This document shows positions 4,878-11,255 of a stretch of 11,255 nucleotides of DNA, piece after piece. Position 1 is the stretch's first letter. Each line of letters begins with the position of its first letter. A model generated the notes under the pieces. The model was given only the letters and a program-made list of their open reading frames with translations. It was not told where the DNA came from and ran no database searches. Origin of the DNA: Elusimicrobiota bacterium (GTDB taxonomy: Bacteria; Elusimicrobiota; Elusimicrobia; UBA1565; UBA9628); NCBI GenBank assembly GCA_028717865.1, contig JAQUMZ010000044.1:1-11255 (forward strand). The letters run 5' to 3'. Both the position numbers and the translations under genes were made by a program.

Positions 4878-7699
4878 GCGGCCAGTTCCTCGGCGGCGTT
4901 GACCACGGCCTGCAGCGATTCCTGACGCGGTGAGCCCAGCTCCAGGCGCAGTATCCGCCGGCCGCCCTGGAGCAGGGCGGCGTAGTCCCCCCGGGCCTGG
5001 GCCCGGTGCAGGGTGCCGAAGGTGAAGCCCTGGCCGGGGACGGCCAGCGTTTGCGCGTCGGGCTCGACCAGCTGCAGGAAGAGGCCGTTGGCTTTCCCCC
5101 CCTTATGCAGTTGTCCGGTCGAATGCAGGTAGCGGGGGCCGTATTCGACCACGACGGGGTTCTTCACGCCCCGGCGCAGGCGGCGCTGGAGGGTTTCCAG
5201 CCTGAGCCGGGCTTCCTCGTCGGGATGGACGTAGGCCAGAACGGCGCAGTAGTCCCCGGCCTGGAGGCGCCCCAGATGCTCCGCCAGGACCCGTTTGAGG
5301 GGCAGGTCCAGGCCGCGGTTGGCTCCGAGCCGCGCGAGCAGTCCCGGGTCGGCGTAGGCGGCCAAGCCGCCGGCGCGCAGGTCCGCGGTCTGCTTGGGCA
5401 GTTCTCCGGCCTCCAGCCCCCCCAGCAGCCGCTTGGTCTGATCCTTCGCGCTCTGGACGTCCGGCTGGTCGAAGGGATCGACTCCCAGGAGGAAGCCCGC
5501 CGCGGCGGTGGCGGCCTCCCAGATGAAGAACTGCGCGGCCAGCTCGTAGCGATCGGCGAGGGCGAAGCGCAGCACCGGGTGGCCGGCTTTCTCGAGCGCC
5601 AGCAGTTTCGCCTCCTCCTCGCGGCGCGGGCTTTCCTTGAGGGTCAGCCACGCGAAGACCCGGTCGGGGCCGTAGGCCTCGGGGCCCTCCAGGGGCTCTG
5701 CGACCACGGGCACGATGCCGCGGCCCTCCTTGCCGGTGGACTCGGCGATGAGCTGCTCGACCCACAGGCCGAACGGCTCCAGGGCCGGATGCAGGCAGAG
5801 GGTCAGCTTGTCGCGGCCTTGGCGCGCCAGGCGGCCCAGCTCGGCGCCCAGGCGCAGGCCCGGGTCGGCCGACCCGTCGGCCGCCTGCGCGCAGGAGCGC
5901 GCGGCGGCGCGCGCCCCCGCCAGCAGGCGTTCGCAATCGACGCCCATGACCGCGGCCGGAACCAGCCCGAAGAGCGACAGCGCCGAGAAGCGTCCGCCCA
6001 CGTCGGTCGGGTTGAGGAAGACCTTGCGGAAACCCCTGGCGGCGGCGGTTTTGGCCAGGGAGGTCTGCGGCTCCGTGATGGCCGCGAACTGGCGGCCCGC
6101 GCCGTTTCCGGAACGCCGTCGCGCCAGCTCGAAGAAATATTCCATCAGGCAGTTCGGCTCGATGGTCGAGCCCGACTTGCTGGAGACGAAGAAGAAGGTC
6201 CGCTCCAGGGGGATGCGCCGCTCCAGCGCGGCCACCGCGGCGGGATTGGTGGAATCGAGCACCTCCAGCGCGGGCCAGCCCGCCGCCGGCTCGAAGCAGC
6301 CGCGGAAAACCTCGCAGGAAAGGCTCGAGCCCCCCATGCCCAGGACCACCGCGCGCTCGAAGCCCTCGCGTTTCAGTTCGGCGGCGAAGGAGCGCACGGG
6401 CCCCAGGCCGGCGGCCATGGCGTCGGGCAGGGTCAGCCAGCCCAGGCTGTTGCGGATGATCTTCTGATGCCCCGGCTCGCTCTTCCACAAGGACGCATCC
6501 TTGGCCCAAAGCCGCCGCGGGAAGCGGGCGCGGCGCAATTCGCCCAGCGCCGCCTCCAGTTGGCCGTCCTCGGCCAGGACGGCGGCTTTCTTGGCGGAAA
6601 CGGTCGCGAGGATGGAATCGTAGGACTTGGAGAAGGCGGAGAGTCCTTCCGCTTCCAGCCGGCGCGTCGCGGCGTCCAGGTCGACGCCCAGGTCGGCTAG
6701 CCTTTTCCAAACCGCCGCGGCCTCCAGGACCTCCTCCCCCAGGCTCGGCCGGCAGAGGCCGTGGTCCCGGAATGCGTCGAGCGTGGCCGGCGGCATGGTG
6801 TTGACCGTGTCGGCGCCGATGAGCTCGGCGACGTACAGGGTGTCCTGGTAGGCGGGGTTCTTGGCGCTGGTCGAGGCCCAGAGCAGGCGCTGGGGCCGGG
6901 CGCCCTTGCGCTTCAAGGCCAGGAACCGTTCGCTGGAAAAAACGCGCTGGTACAGCTGATAGGCCAGCTTGGCGTTGGCGACGGCCGCGCGGCCCATGAG
7001 CGCAGCGGCCTGGCGGCCGGCCTCGCCGCCGCGCCCGGCGATTTTCTCCAGCTCCTTGTCCACGGCGGTGTCGACGCGGCTGACGAAAAAGCTGGCCACC
7101 GAGGCCGCGCCGGAAAGGTCCTTGCCGCGCGCGGCGCGCCGTTCCAGGCCGGCGAGAAACGCCTCGACGACTTGGGCGTAGCGCGCCTGCGCGAAGAGCA
7201 GGGTCACGTTGACCGGGACGCCGTCGGCGATGGTTCCCGTTATCGCCGGCAGGGCCGCTTCCGTGCCCGGGATCTTGATCATGACGTTGGGGCGGCCCAC
7301 CAGCTTGTGCAGGCGCAGCGCCTCGGAGTGGCTGGCCTTGGCGTTCTGCGCGAGGTTCGGGGGCAGCTCCAGGCTGACGAAGCCGTCCCGCCCGTTCGTC
7401 TCCCGGAAAACCCCGGCGAGGCTGTCGGCGGCCGCGCGGATGTCCTCCACGGCCAGGGCCTCGAAAAGGGCCTGGGGCTGGGGGGTGCTTCCGGCGAGCC
7501 GGCGGATGGAATCGTCGTAGTCGTGCGAAGCGGACAAGGCCTTCTCGAAGATGGTCGGGTTGGAGGTCAGGCCCTTGACCCCGTCGGCCTCGATGAGCCG
7601 CTTGAGCGCGCCCGACTCCAGCAGTTCGCGGCTGATGAAATCGATCCAAACGCTGACGCCGAAGCGCGCCAGTTCCCGCAGCGGGCCGTTCTTGCTCAT
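4865..7699 (-). CDS. tal-pgi: Bifunctional transaldolase / glucose-6-phosphate isomerase fusion
   Basis: A 944-residue fusion. Residues 1 to ~365 are transaldolase: WID (D20), GLTSNPTIF (43-51), the Schiff-base lysine K142 in VMIKIPGTEA, NVTLLF (164-169), SRVDT (207-211) and LWASTSAKNP (273-282). Residues ~390-944 are phosphoglucose isomerase: LGMGGSSLS (453-461), the phosphate-binding SSKSGST (506-512), GGRFSALSLFGLVPA (568-582), EQLIAESTGKEG (648-659) and LHSTGQLHKGG with K866. All key motifs are intact, so both reactions are expected: C3 transfer between sedoheptulose-7-P/glyceraldehyde-3-P and erythrose-4-P/fructose-6-P, and glucose-6-P/fructose-6-P interconversion, with fructose-6-P as the shared intermediate. 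The start at 7699 has GGAGG 7 nt upstream and overlaps the rpiB stop as ATGA. The frame extends further upstream inside rpiB, but that part does not look like a protein of this family. Such fusions are known in several bacterial phyla. Confidence 0.95.
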   Translation of the reverse strand: MSKNGPLRELARFGVSVWIDFISRELLESGALKRLIEADGVKGLTSNPTIFEKALSASHDYDDSIRRLAGSTPQPQALFEALAVEDIRAAADSLAGVFRETNGRDGFVSLELPPNLAQNAKASHSEALRLHKLVGRPNVMIKIPGTEAALPAITGTIADGVPVNVTLLFAQARYAQVVEAFLAGLERRAARGKDLSGAASVASFFVSRVDTAVDKELEKIAGRGGEAGRQAAALMGRAAVANAKLAYQLYQRVFSSERFLALKRKGARPQRLLWASTSAKNPAYQDTLYVAELIGADTVNTMPPATLDAFRDHGLCRPSLGEEVLEAAAVWKRLADLGVDLDAATRRLEAEGLSAFSKSYDSILATVSAKKAAVLAEDGQLEAALGELRRARFPRRLWAKDASLWKSEPGHQKIIRNSLGWLTLPDAMAAGLGPVRSFAAELKREGFERAVVLGMGGSSLSCEVFRGCFEPAAGWPALEVLDSTNPAAVAALERRIPLERTFFFVSSKSGSTIEPNCLMEYFFELARRRSGNGAGRQFAAITEPQTSLAKTAAARGFRKVFLNPTDVGGRFSALSLFGLVPAAVMGVDCERLLAGARAAARSCAQAADGSADPGLRLGAELGRLARQGRDKLTLCLHPALEPFGLWVEQLIAESTGKEGRGIVPVVAEPLEGPEAYGPDRVFAWLTLKESPRREEEAKLLALEKAGHPVLRFALADRYELAAQFFIWEAATAAAGFLLGVDPFDQPDVQSAKDQTKRLLGGLEAGELPKQTADLRAGGLAAYADPGLLARLGANRGLDLPLKRVLAEHLGRLQAGDYCAVLAYVHPDEEARLRLETLQRRLRRGVKNPVVVEYGPRYLHSTGQLHKGGKANGLFLQLVEPDAQTLAVPGQGFTFGTLHRAQARGDYAALLQGGRRILRLELGSPRQESLQAVVNAAEELAACPG

Positions 7700-8157
7700 G
7701 GTTTCGCCTCCCGGAACTCTTTCTCCAGGGCCGTGACCTTGTCGCGCCGCCGCACGTGCCGCTCGGCGTTGGAGAAGCGCGCCTTCAAAAAGGCCCGCGC
7801 GACCTCGCCGGCAAGCTCGGGCCCTATGACCCGTCCGCCCAGGCAGAGCACGTTGACGTCGTCGTCCTCGACGCCCTGGCGCGCCGAGAAGGTGTCGTGG
7901 CAGAGGCCGGCACGGATGCCGGGCATCTTGTTGGCCGCCACGCACGCCCCGACGCCGCTGCCGCAGACCACGATGCCCCGCTCGGCTCTGCCCGCGCGCA
8001 CGGCGTCGGCGGCCTTGCGCGCGAAATCCGGATAATCCACGGGCTCGGGTCCGTCGACGCCGAGGTTCAGGACCTCATGGCCGTCGCGTTCCAGCGCGCG
8101 TTGCAGCCAGCGCTTAAGCTCGTACCCCGCATGGTCGGCGGCTATGGCCAATCTCAT
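7696..8157 (-). CDS. rpiB: Ribose-5-phosphate isomerase B (RpiB/LacAB family)
   Basis: A 153-residue cytoplasmic enzyme of normal family length, expected to interconvert ribose-5-P and ribulose-5-P as a dimer or tetramer. The N-terminus MRLAIAADHAGYELK carries D8 and H9. Further motifs are DYPDFA (41-46), the catalytic cysteine C65 in IVVCGSGVG, ANKMPGIRAGLCHD (75-88), NVLCLGGRVIG (102-112) and a C-terminal basic ERHVRRRDKV. The position of the ring-opening His of E. coli RpiB (H99, in QHND) aligns with D98 here (EDDD). The Shine-Dalgarno AGGAGG lies 12 nt before the ATG, a somewhat long gap. It is the first gene of the operon and its stop overlaps the tal-pgi start (ATGA), so translation is probably coupled. 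Other sugar-phosphate isomerase roles (allose-6-P, galactose-6-P) are possible, but the pentose-phosphate partner gene favours RpiB. Confidence 0.93.
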   Translation of the reverse strand: MRLAIAADHAGYELKRWLQRALERDGHEVLNLGVDGPEPVDYPDFARKAADAVRAGRAERGIVVCGSGVGACVAANKMPGIRAGLCHDTFSARQGVEDDDVNVLCLGGRVIGPELAGEVARAFLKARFSNAERHVRRRDKVTALEKEFREAKP

Positions 8158-8189
8158 AAGCCGGTCATCCCTCCTACCCCATAGAATCG

Positions 8190-8261
8190 GTCAGGCTTAT
8201 AGGTGCCAGGTTTCACGGTTCATCCCCGTAGTTTCTGGAGAAGCCTGGCACCTTGCCTGAC
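8190..8261 (-). promoter_or_regulatory. Long stem-loop in the rpiB leader
   Basis: An inverted repeat flanks a 33-nt loop. The perfect inner stem is AGGTGCCAGG/CCTGGCACCT (8244-8253 with 8201-8210); outside it, GTCAGGC/GCCTGAC (8255-8261 with 8190-8196) pairs across a 1/4-nt internal bulge. The loop can form a small ACGG/CCGT helix. The element lies between the likely transcription start (~8255) and the AGGAGG site (8175-8170), so most of it would be in the 5' leader of the operon mRNA. It may be a regulatory leader, a mobile palindromic repeat, or both; I recognise no known riboswitch consensus. Confidence 0.65.
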
Positions 8262-8290
8262 ATTCTAACCTCTAGCCGGAATCCGGTCAA
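8262..8290 (-). promoter_or_regulatory. Likely sigma70-type promoter of the rpiB-tal/pgi-kdsC operon
   Basis: TTGACC (8290-8285) and TAGAAT (8267-8262) each match the consensus at 5 of 6 positions, with a 17-nt spacer. The -10 box contains the TAG stop codon of the upstream kinase gene, so the promoter lies across the gene end. The expected start near 8255 gives a leader of about 98 nt. Confidence 0.65.
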
Positions 8291-9113
8291 TCCTCTCCAG
8301 GACCGCCGCCGCGTCGGCGGCGTCGAGACTCGGCGCCAGGGGCAGCGATCGCCGCCGGGCGCGGCGCAGCGCGCGCAAGAAAGCCGTCCGCAGGCCCGGG
8401 TCCGCGAACAGCCCCCCGCGCCACGAGACCGGCATGGGGCCCTTCCAGCGCAGGCCGCGCCCGGCCTCGGCGGCCAGCCGCGCCAGGTGCGCCGCCGCCT
8501 CGGCGCGTATGCGCCGGGCCGCGGCGTCGCCGTCGCGGGCCAGGCGCAGGATGCGCCGGGCCGCGGCGGCCGTGGCGCGCACGGCGCGCGGCTCGCGGGC
8601 GAGCTTGAGCGGGTCGAGCCGCAGCCGGCGCCGCAGCCGGGCGTCGCGCAGGGCGCGGCGTCCGATCCAAAATCCGGAGCCCTCGTCGCCCAGGAGTTGG
8701 CCCCAGCCGCCGGAGCGGCGCGCGGCTCCCGAGCCGTCCCGGGCCAGGGCTATGGAGCCGGTGCCGCCCACCACCAGCACGCCGGGGCCTCCGGAGAAGG
8801 CGGCCGCGTGGGCCAGTTCCACGTCCGATACGACGACCACCCGCCTGGCCCAGCCGCGCAGCAGGCGCCGGGACCGGTACCGGCTGGCCGGGTCCCAGAG
8901 GCCGGCGCAACCCAGGGTCAGGCGGTCCAGGGCGGCGAAGCCCAGGCGCCGGCGCAAACGGGGCATAGCCTCCGGCAGGCCGGTCCAGGGCCGGGCGGGC
9001 AGCCGGGCCCGGCGCAGGACGCGTCCGTGTTCGTCGGCGAGAGCCGCGCGCAGCCAGGTGCGGCCGAGGTCGAGGCCCAGGCGGAAGGCGCGGCGCGGCG
9101 CGCGCCGCTTCAC
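8265..9113 (-). CDS. BadF/BadG/BcrA/BcrD-family sugar kinase (N-acetylglucosamine/N-acetylmuramate kinase-like)
   Basis: A 282-residue ASKHA-fold kinase, slightly shorter than most relatives (~300-330). The N-terminal phosphate-binding loop is LGLDLGRTWLRAAL (12-25). A likely catalytic Asp is D97 in VVVVSDVELAHAA. The adenosine/sugar loop is VVGGTGSIALA (114-124), followed by the family signature GGWGQLLGDEGSGFWIG (135-151) and a C-terminal WRGGLFAD-x-x-LR motif. These are hallmarks of NAGK-type kinases that phosphorylate GlcNAc, MurNAc or glucosamine with ATP in the cytoplasm, not of the radical benzoyl-CoA activators, whose cluster-binding cysteines are absent. The start is GTG at 9113, overlapping the lipoprotein stop as GTGA, so coupling is likely. 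The protein is unusually Arg-rich, probably from GC pressure. The pairing with a SpoIID-domain protein suggests a role in peptidoglycan sugar salvage, as for MurK (inference). Confidence 0.82.
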   Translation of the reverse strand: MKRRAPRRAFRLGLDLGRTWLRAALADEHGRVLRRARLPARPWTGLPEAMPRLRRRLGFAALDRLTLGCAGLWDPASRYRSRRLLRGWARRVVVVSDVELAHAAAFSGGPGVLVVGGTGSIALARDGSGAARRSGGWGQLLGDEGSGFWIGRRALRDARLRRRLRLDPLKLAREPRAVRATAAAARRILRLARDGDAAARRIRAEAAAHLARLAAEAGRGLRWKGPMPVSWRGGLFADPGLRTAFLRALRRARRRSLPLAPSLDAADAAAVLERIDRIPARG

Positions 9114-9793
9114 GGTCCGGCCTTGAACAGGGGCGCGCGCTCGGTCTCCGAGACGAGGTTCATGAGCGCGTTCTGCAGGGCCCTGGCCCAGGCAATGGCG
9201 CTCTCCCGGTTCTTGGCGGGGACCTTGGGGTCCATCATCTCGCGAACGACGTTCTGGACGATGCCGCGGCGCGCGTCGAGAGAGTCGTCGAGCCTGACCT
9301 TGAGCGTGGGGCGCCGGCCCGGAAGCGCCGGCTCCACGCGGACCTCGAAGACCCCGATGGCCACGATGCCCTTGGGCTTCAGGTCGAAAGCGCTCTGGCG
9401 CAGGATGTCGCGCGGAAAAGGGATGCGGAAGATCTGGTCCTCGACGCGCGCCTTGAGGATCGGCTGGTAGAAACCGAGGAAGTTGCGGGTCGGCCCGAGC
9501 CGGTAGAGCCCGGGTTCGACCTGGTAGAGCAGGGTCTGGCGCGGCCGGATGGGCAGGCGGTAGACCTCGGCGCGCCGGCCGCCCTCCCCCTCCAGATTCA
9601 GGTAAAGGCTGCCCCCGCTGGTCTCGCCGGTGGGCAGCAGGAAGCGGCCGCCGACGATCACCGCGGCCATGCCTTGTTCGGGGATGCCGCGCAGCTTGGG
9701 CACGCTGCCCGCGCAGCCGGCCGCCAGGACGGCGGCCAGCGGCAGCGACGGCAAGGCGAGCCTTTTCATCATGCGGCGGATTCCATCATACAT
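9110..9793 (-). CDS. Predicted lipoprotein of unknown function
   Basis: A 227-residue protein whose N-terminus is a lipoprotein signal: MMKRLALP, a hydrophobic run, then LAAGC with the acylated cysteine at residue 27 of the longest frame (20 if translation starts at the ATG at 9772). The ATG at 9793 follows the upstream stop by 3 nt and has no Shine-Dalgarno; the ATG at 9772 has GGA 9-10 nt upstream and gives a more typical signal length. The mature part looks beta-rich (VIVGGRFLLP, GGSLYLNLEG, VEPGLYRLG) and ends in an amphipathic helical stretch (AIAWARALQNALMNLVSE). I recognise no family. The position between a SpoIID-domain gene and a sugar kinase gene, overlapping the latter by 4 nt, suggests an envelope role near peptidoglycan. 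Confidence 0.8.
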   Translation of the reverse strand: MYDGIRRMMKRLALPSLPLAAVLAAGCAGSVPKLRGIPEQGMAAVIVGGRFLLPTGETSGGSLYLNLEGEGGRRAEVYRLPIRPRQTLLYQVEPGLYRLGPTRNFLGFYQPILKARVEDQIFRIPFPRDILRQSAFDLKPKGIVAIGVFEVRVEPALPGRRPTLKVRLDDSLDARRGIVQNVVREMMDPKVPAKNRESAIAWARALQNALMNLVSETERAPLFKAGP

Positions 9794-9796
9794 TTT

Positions 9797-11255
9797 TTAT
9801 CGGTTTAAGGTCCGCGCCGCGTACGGCAGCCGGTCGAGGGCGGTGTCCGGGAAGTAGGAGAGGATGATCCGCTCGAAGTCCTGGCCGGCCTCGGCCCGGC
9901 CCATGGCGCCCGATTGGCAGAGGCCGACGCCGTGCCCCCAGCCCCCGCCCTGCAAAACCAGCTGCTCCGGCTTTCCGTCCGGGCCGTTCTCCACGGTCGG
10001 CAGGAAAAGGGTGCTGCGCAGCGAACCGATCCCCAACAGCCCGCGGATGGCCAGCTCCGAGTCCACTTTGACGCGGCGGCGCGATCCCACGACGAGCAGG
10101 GAGTTGACGTTGCCGGAGGGCGAGCGCCGCAGGACGGCGAGGCGCTTGAGCCGGCCCGTGCGCAGGGAACGGTCCGCCTTCCGGGACAGTTCGGCCCACG
10201 GGATGATCCGGGACCAGCGAAACAGGGAGGGATGCACGTAGCCCGAGGGGCGGCAATAGGCCTGGGGCAGGCTCTCGAGCCAGAGGCGCAGGGCCCAGGG
10301 CGAGTCGGGGGGCGCCGGCGCGTCCGGAGCGTCGCTGACGCTCTTCCAATAGGGCACGTTTCCCCAGCCGGTGAGGTCGCGGCCCGCCTGGGTGCGTCCG
10401 CCGCAGTTGGAGGAGTAGATGACGTGCGCGGGCCGGCCGCGGTAGGCGACGATGACGCCCCGGGTGGTCTCGACGACCGCCCGGGAGCGCTCGCTTTCGG
10501 CGCGCGCGCCGCCGTAGACCTGGCAATGCTGCTCGTCGCAAATGTCGTAGCCGTCCCGGCGGTGGCGCTTGGTCACGGTCTGGATGAACAGGGCGTGGGT
10601 GCGGGCGACGATGGCCTGGGCCTTGAGGGCTTCCAGCGGGGAGCGCACGGGCATTTCGGCGGAGAGCACGCCGTGGGTGTAGTTCTCCAAATCCAGGATG
10701 TTGACGACGCTGATCGTGCGTCCCCGGAGGGAGATTTCGACCTCGCCGCGCACGAGCTTGTCGGCGGCGAGCACCGGGCCCTTGGCACCGTCGCCGGGAT
10801 CGAGGGCGACGAGTCCCCGCCCCGCGGACTTGGGGGCGATGACGAAGCGGCGGCGGCGGATGGTTTGGCCGCGCGGGGAAAGCAGCTCCAGAATCCTCCC
10901 CTTTTTGAGCCTCCTGACGCGGACGTTCCAATAAACGCCCTCATCCCCCGATGCGAAGGCCTTGCCGCCGCGGGCGTCGGCCAGGGTGAAATCCGTGGTG
11001 GCCGAGAAGGACAATGACTGGCGGGCGCGCGGACGGCCCATGGGCGTGGTCCCTATGCCTATGCGCAGCACGGGCACGCCCGGGGGGAAGGCCGGGGAAT
11101 CGGCCGCGGCGGGCAGGATCGGGCGCAGGCCCTCCCGGCGCGGGGCCCGGGCACGGGCCAGCAGCGGCTGCAGCTTCGACAGGACGGCCCCGATCTCGGC
11201 GTTGCGAGGCTCCGAGTCGTGGATCCGGGCGAACTGGCGGTAGGCGTCGTTGAAG
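9797..11255 (-). CDS. SpoIID/LytB-domain protein (lytic-transglycosylase-like), 5' end cut by window edge
   Basis: The frame stays open from the TAA at 9797 to the right edge, so the GTG at 11077 is internal and the true start lies outside. The first visible ~40 residues (FNDAYRQFARIHDSEPRNAE) look like the end of a helical TPR-type repeat, followed by a Pro/Ala linker. The SpoIID domain then shows LENYTHGVLSAEMP, with the presumed catalytic Glu at 10657-10655, and EALKAQAIVARTHA. A possible zinc site is HRRDGYDICDEQHCQ. Further motifs are SSNCGGRT and the C-terminal GGGWGHGVGLCQSGAMG. SpoIID of endospore formers cleaves peptide-free glycan strands; homologues in non-sporulating diderms are thought to act in wall remodelling or as amidase enhancers. 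It heads the visible part of a cluster with the lipoprotein gene (3 nt downstream) and the kinase gene. No signal peptide is visible because the N-terminus is missing. Confidence 0.9.
   Translation of the reverse strand, partial: FNDAYRQFARIHDSEPRNAEIGAVLSKLQPLLARARAPRREGLRPILPAAADSPAFPPGVPVLRIGIGTTPMGRPRARQSLSFSATTDFTLADARGGKAFASGDEGVYWNVRVRRLKKGRILELLSPRGQTIRRRRFVIAPKSAGRGLVALDPGDGAKGPVLAADKLVRGEVEISLRGRTISVVNILDLENYTHGVLSAEMPVRSPLEALKAQAIVARTHALFIQTVTKRHRRDGYDICDEQHCQVYGGARAESERSRAVVETTRGVIVAYRGRPAHVIYSSNCGGRTQAGRDLTGWGNVPYWKSVSDAPDAPAPPDSPWALRLWLESLPQAYCRPSGYVHPSLFRWSRIIPWAELSRKADRSLRTGRLKRLAVLRRSPSGNVNSLLVVGSRRRVKVDSELAIRGLLGIGSLRSTLFLPTVENGPDGKPEQLVLQGGGWGHGVGLCQSGAMGRAEAGQDFERIILSYFPDTALDRLPYAARTLNR

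Noticed and set aside
5006..6700. 564-codon plus-strand open frame antisense to tal-pgi
   Set aside because: It lies wholly opposite a well-conserved enzyme gene. Its composition (Gly, Gln, Arg, Ala) is what the reverse of GC-rich codons gives, and it has no recognisable motif.
5103..7649. 848-codon minus-strand frame overlapping tal-pgi in another register
   Set aside because: Extremely Arg/Pro/Gly-rich with no domain; the overlapping tal-pgi frame has intact catalytic motifs throughout.
7700..7945. N-terminal extension of the tal-pgi frame into rpiB
   Set aside because: Transaldolases begin near the MSKNG start, which has a good GGAGG site and an ATGA overlap. The extension is low-complexity Arg/Ala-rich sequence lying over conserved rpiB codons.
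8157..8169. Four-codon ORF (ATG ACC GGC TTA TGA) just after AGGAGG, overlapping the rpiB start
   Set aside because: The AGGAGG would be only 1 nt from this ATG, too close to work; more likely chance.

Overview
The window is a GC-rich bacterial segment in which every gene I can support lies on the minus strand, so it reads from right to left. The gene set points to a diderm bacterium. There is a KdsC-type KDO-8-phosphate phosphatase, a predicted lipoprotein, a secreted kelch protein, and a fused transaldolase/glucose-6-phosphate isomerase of a kind I associate with deep-branching phyla. An Elusimicrobiota-like genome would fit, but that is inference from gene content and style; no marker gene is present to settle it.

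Layout, right to left in transcription order. (1) A SpoIID/LytB-domain protein, cut by the right window edge, a lipoprotein 3 nt downstream, and a BadF/NAGK-type sugar kinase overlapping the lipoprotein gene by 4 nt (GTGA) form one tight cluster. This looks like cell-wall glycan cleavage plus amino-sugar salvage (inference). (2) A promoter-like TTGACC-N17-TAGAAT overlaps the stop codon of the kinase gene. It is followed by a leader of about 98 nt with a long stem-loop and then rpiB, a tal-pgi fusion and kdsC, which overlap each other by 4 and 13 nt. This is a sugar-phosphate operon linking the pentose-phosphate pathway, glycolysis and KDO synthesis. (3) A perfect consensus promoter (TTGACA-N17-TATAAT) sits 7 nt from the ATG of a small membrane-anchored protein with a C-terminal CBM48/AMPK-type glycan-binding fold, which implies a leaderless mRNA. 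(4) A 411-nt intergenic region is packed with hairpins. (5) A secreted kelch-repeat protein of more than 1042 residues runs off the left edge. It has two kelch blocks separated by a stretch of about 330 residues without kelch motifs.

The least ordinary signals are a family of hairpin repeats around the CBM48 gene and the structured leader of the rpiB operon. Three of the hairpin copies share the loop core CCCATAYGRGGGG and a GGGTGG tail, while their stem arms vary. I see no tRNA, rRNA, CRISPR array, transposase or phage gene. The high GC produces many long antisense open frames, which I treat as shadows.
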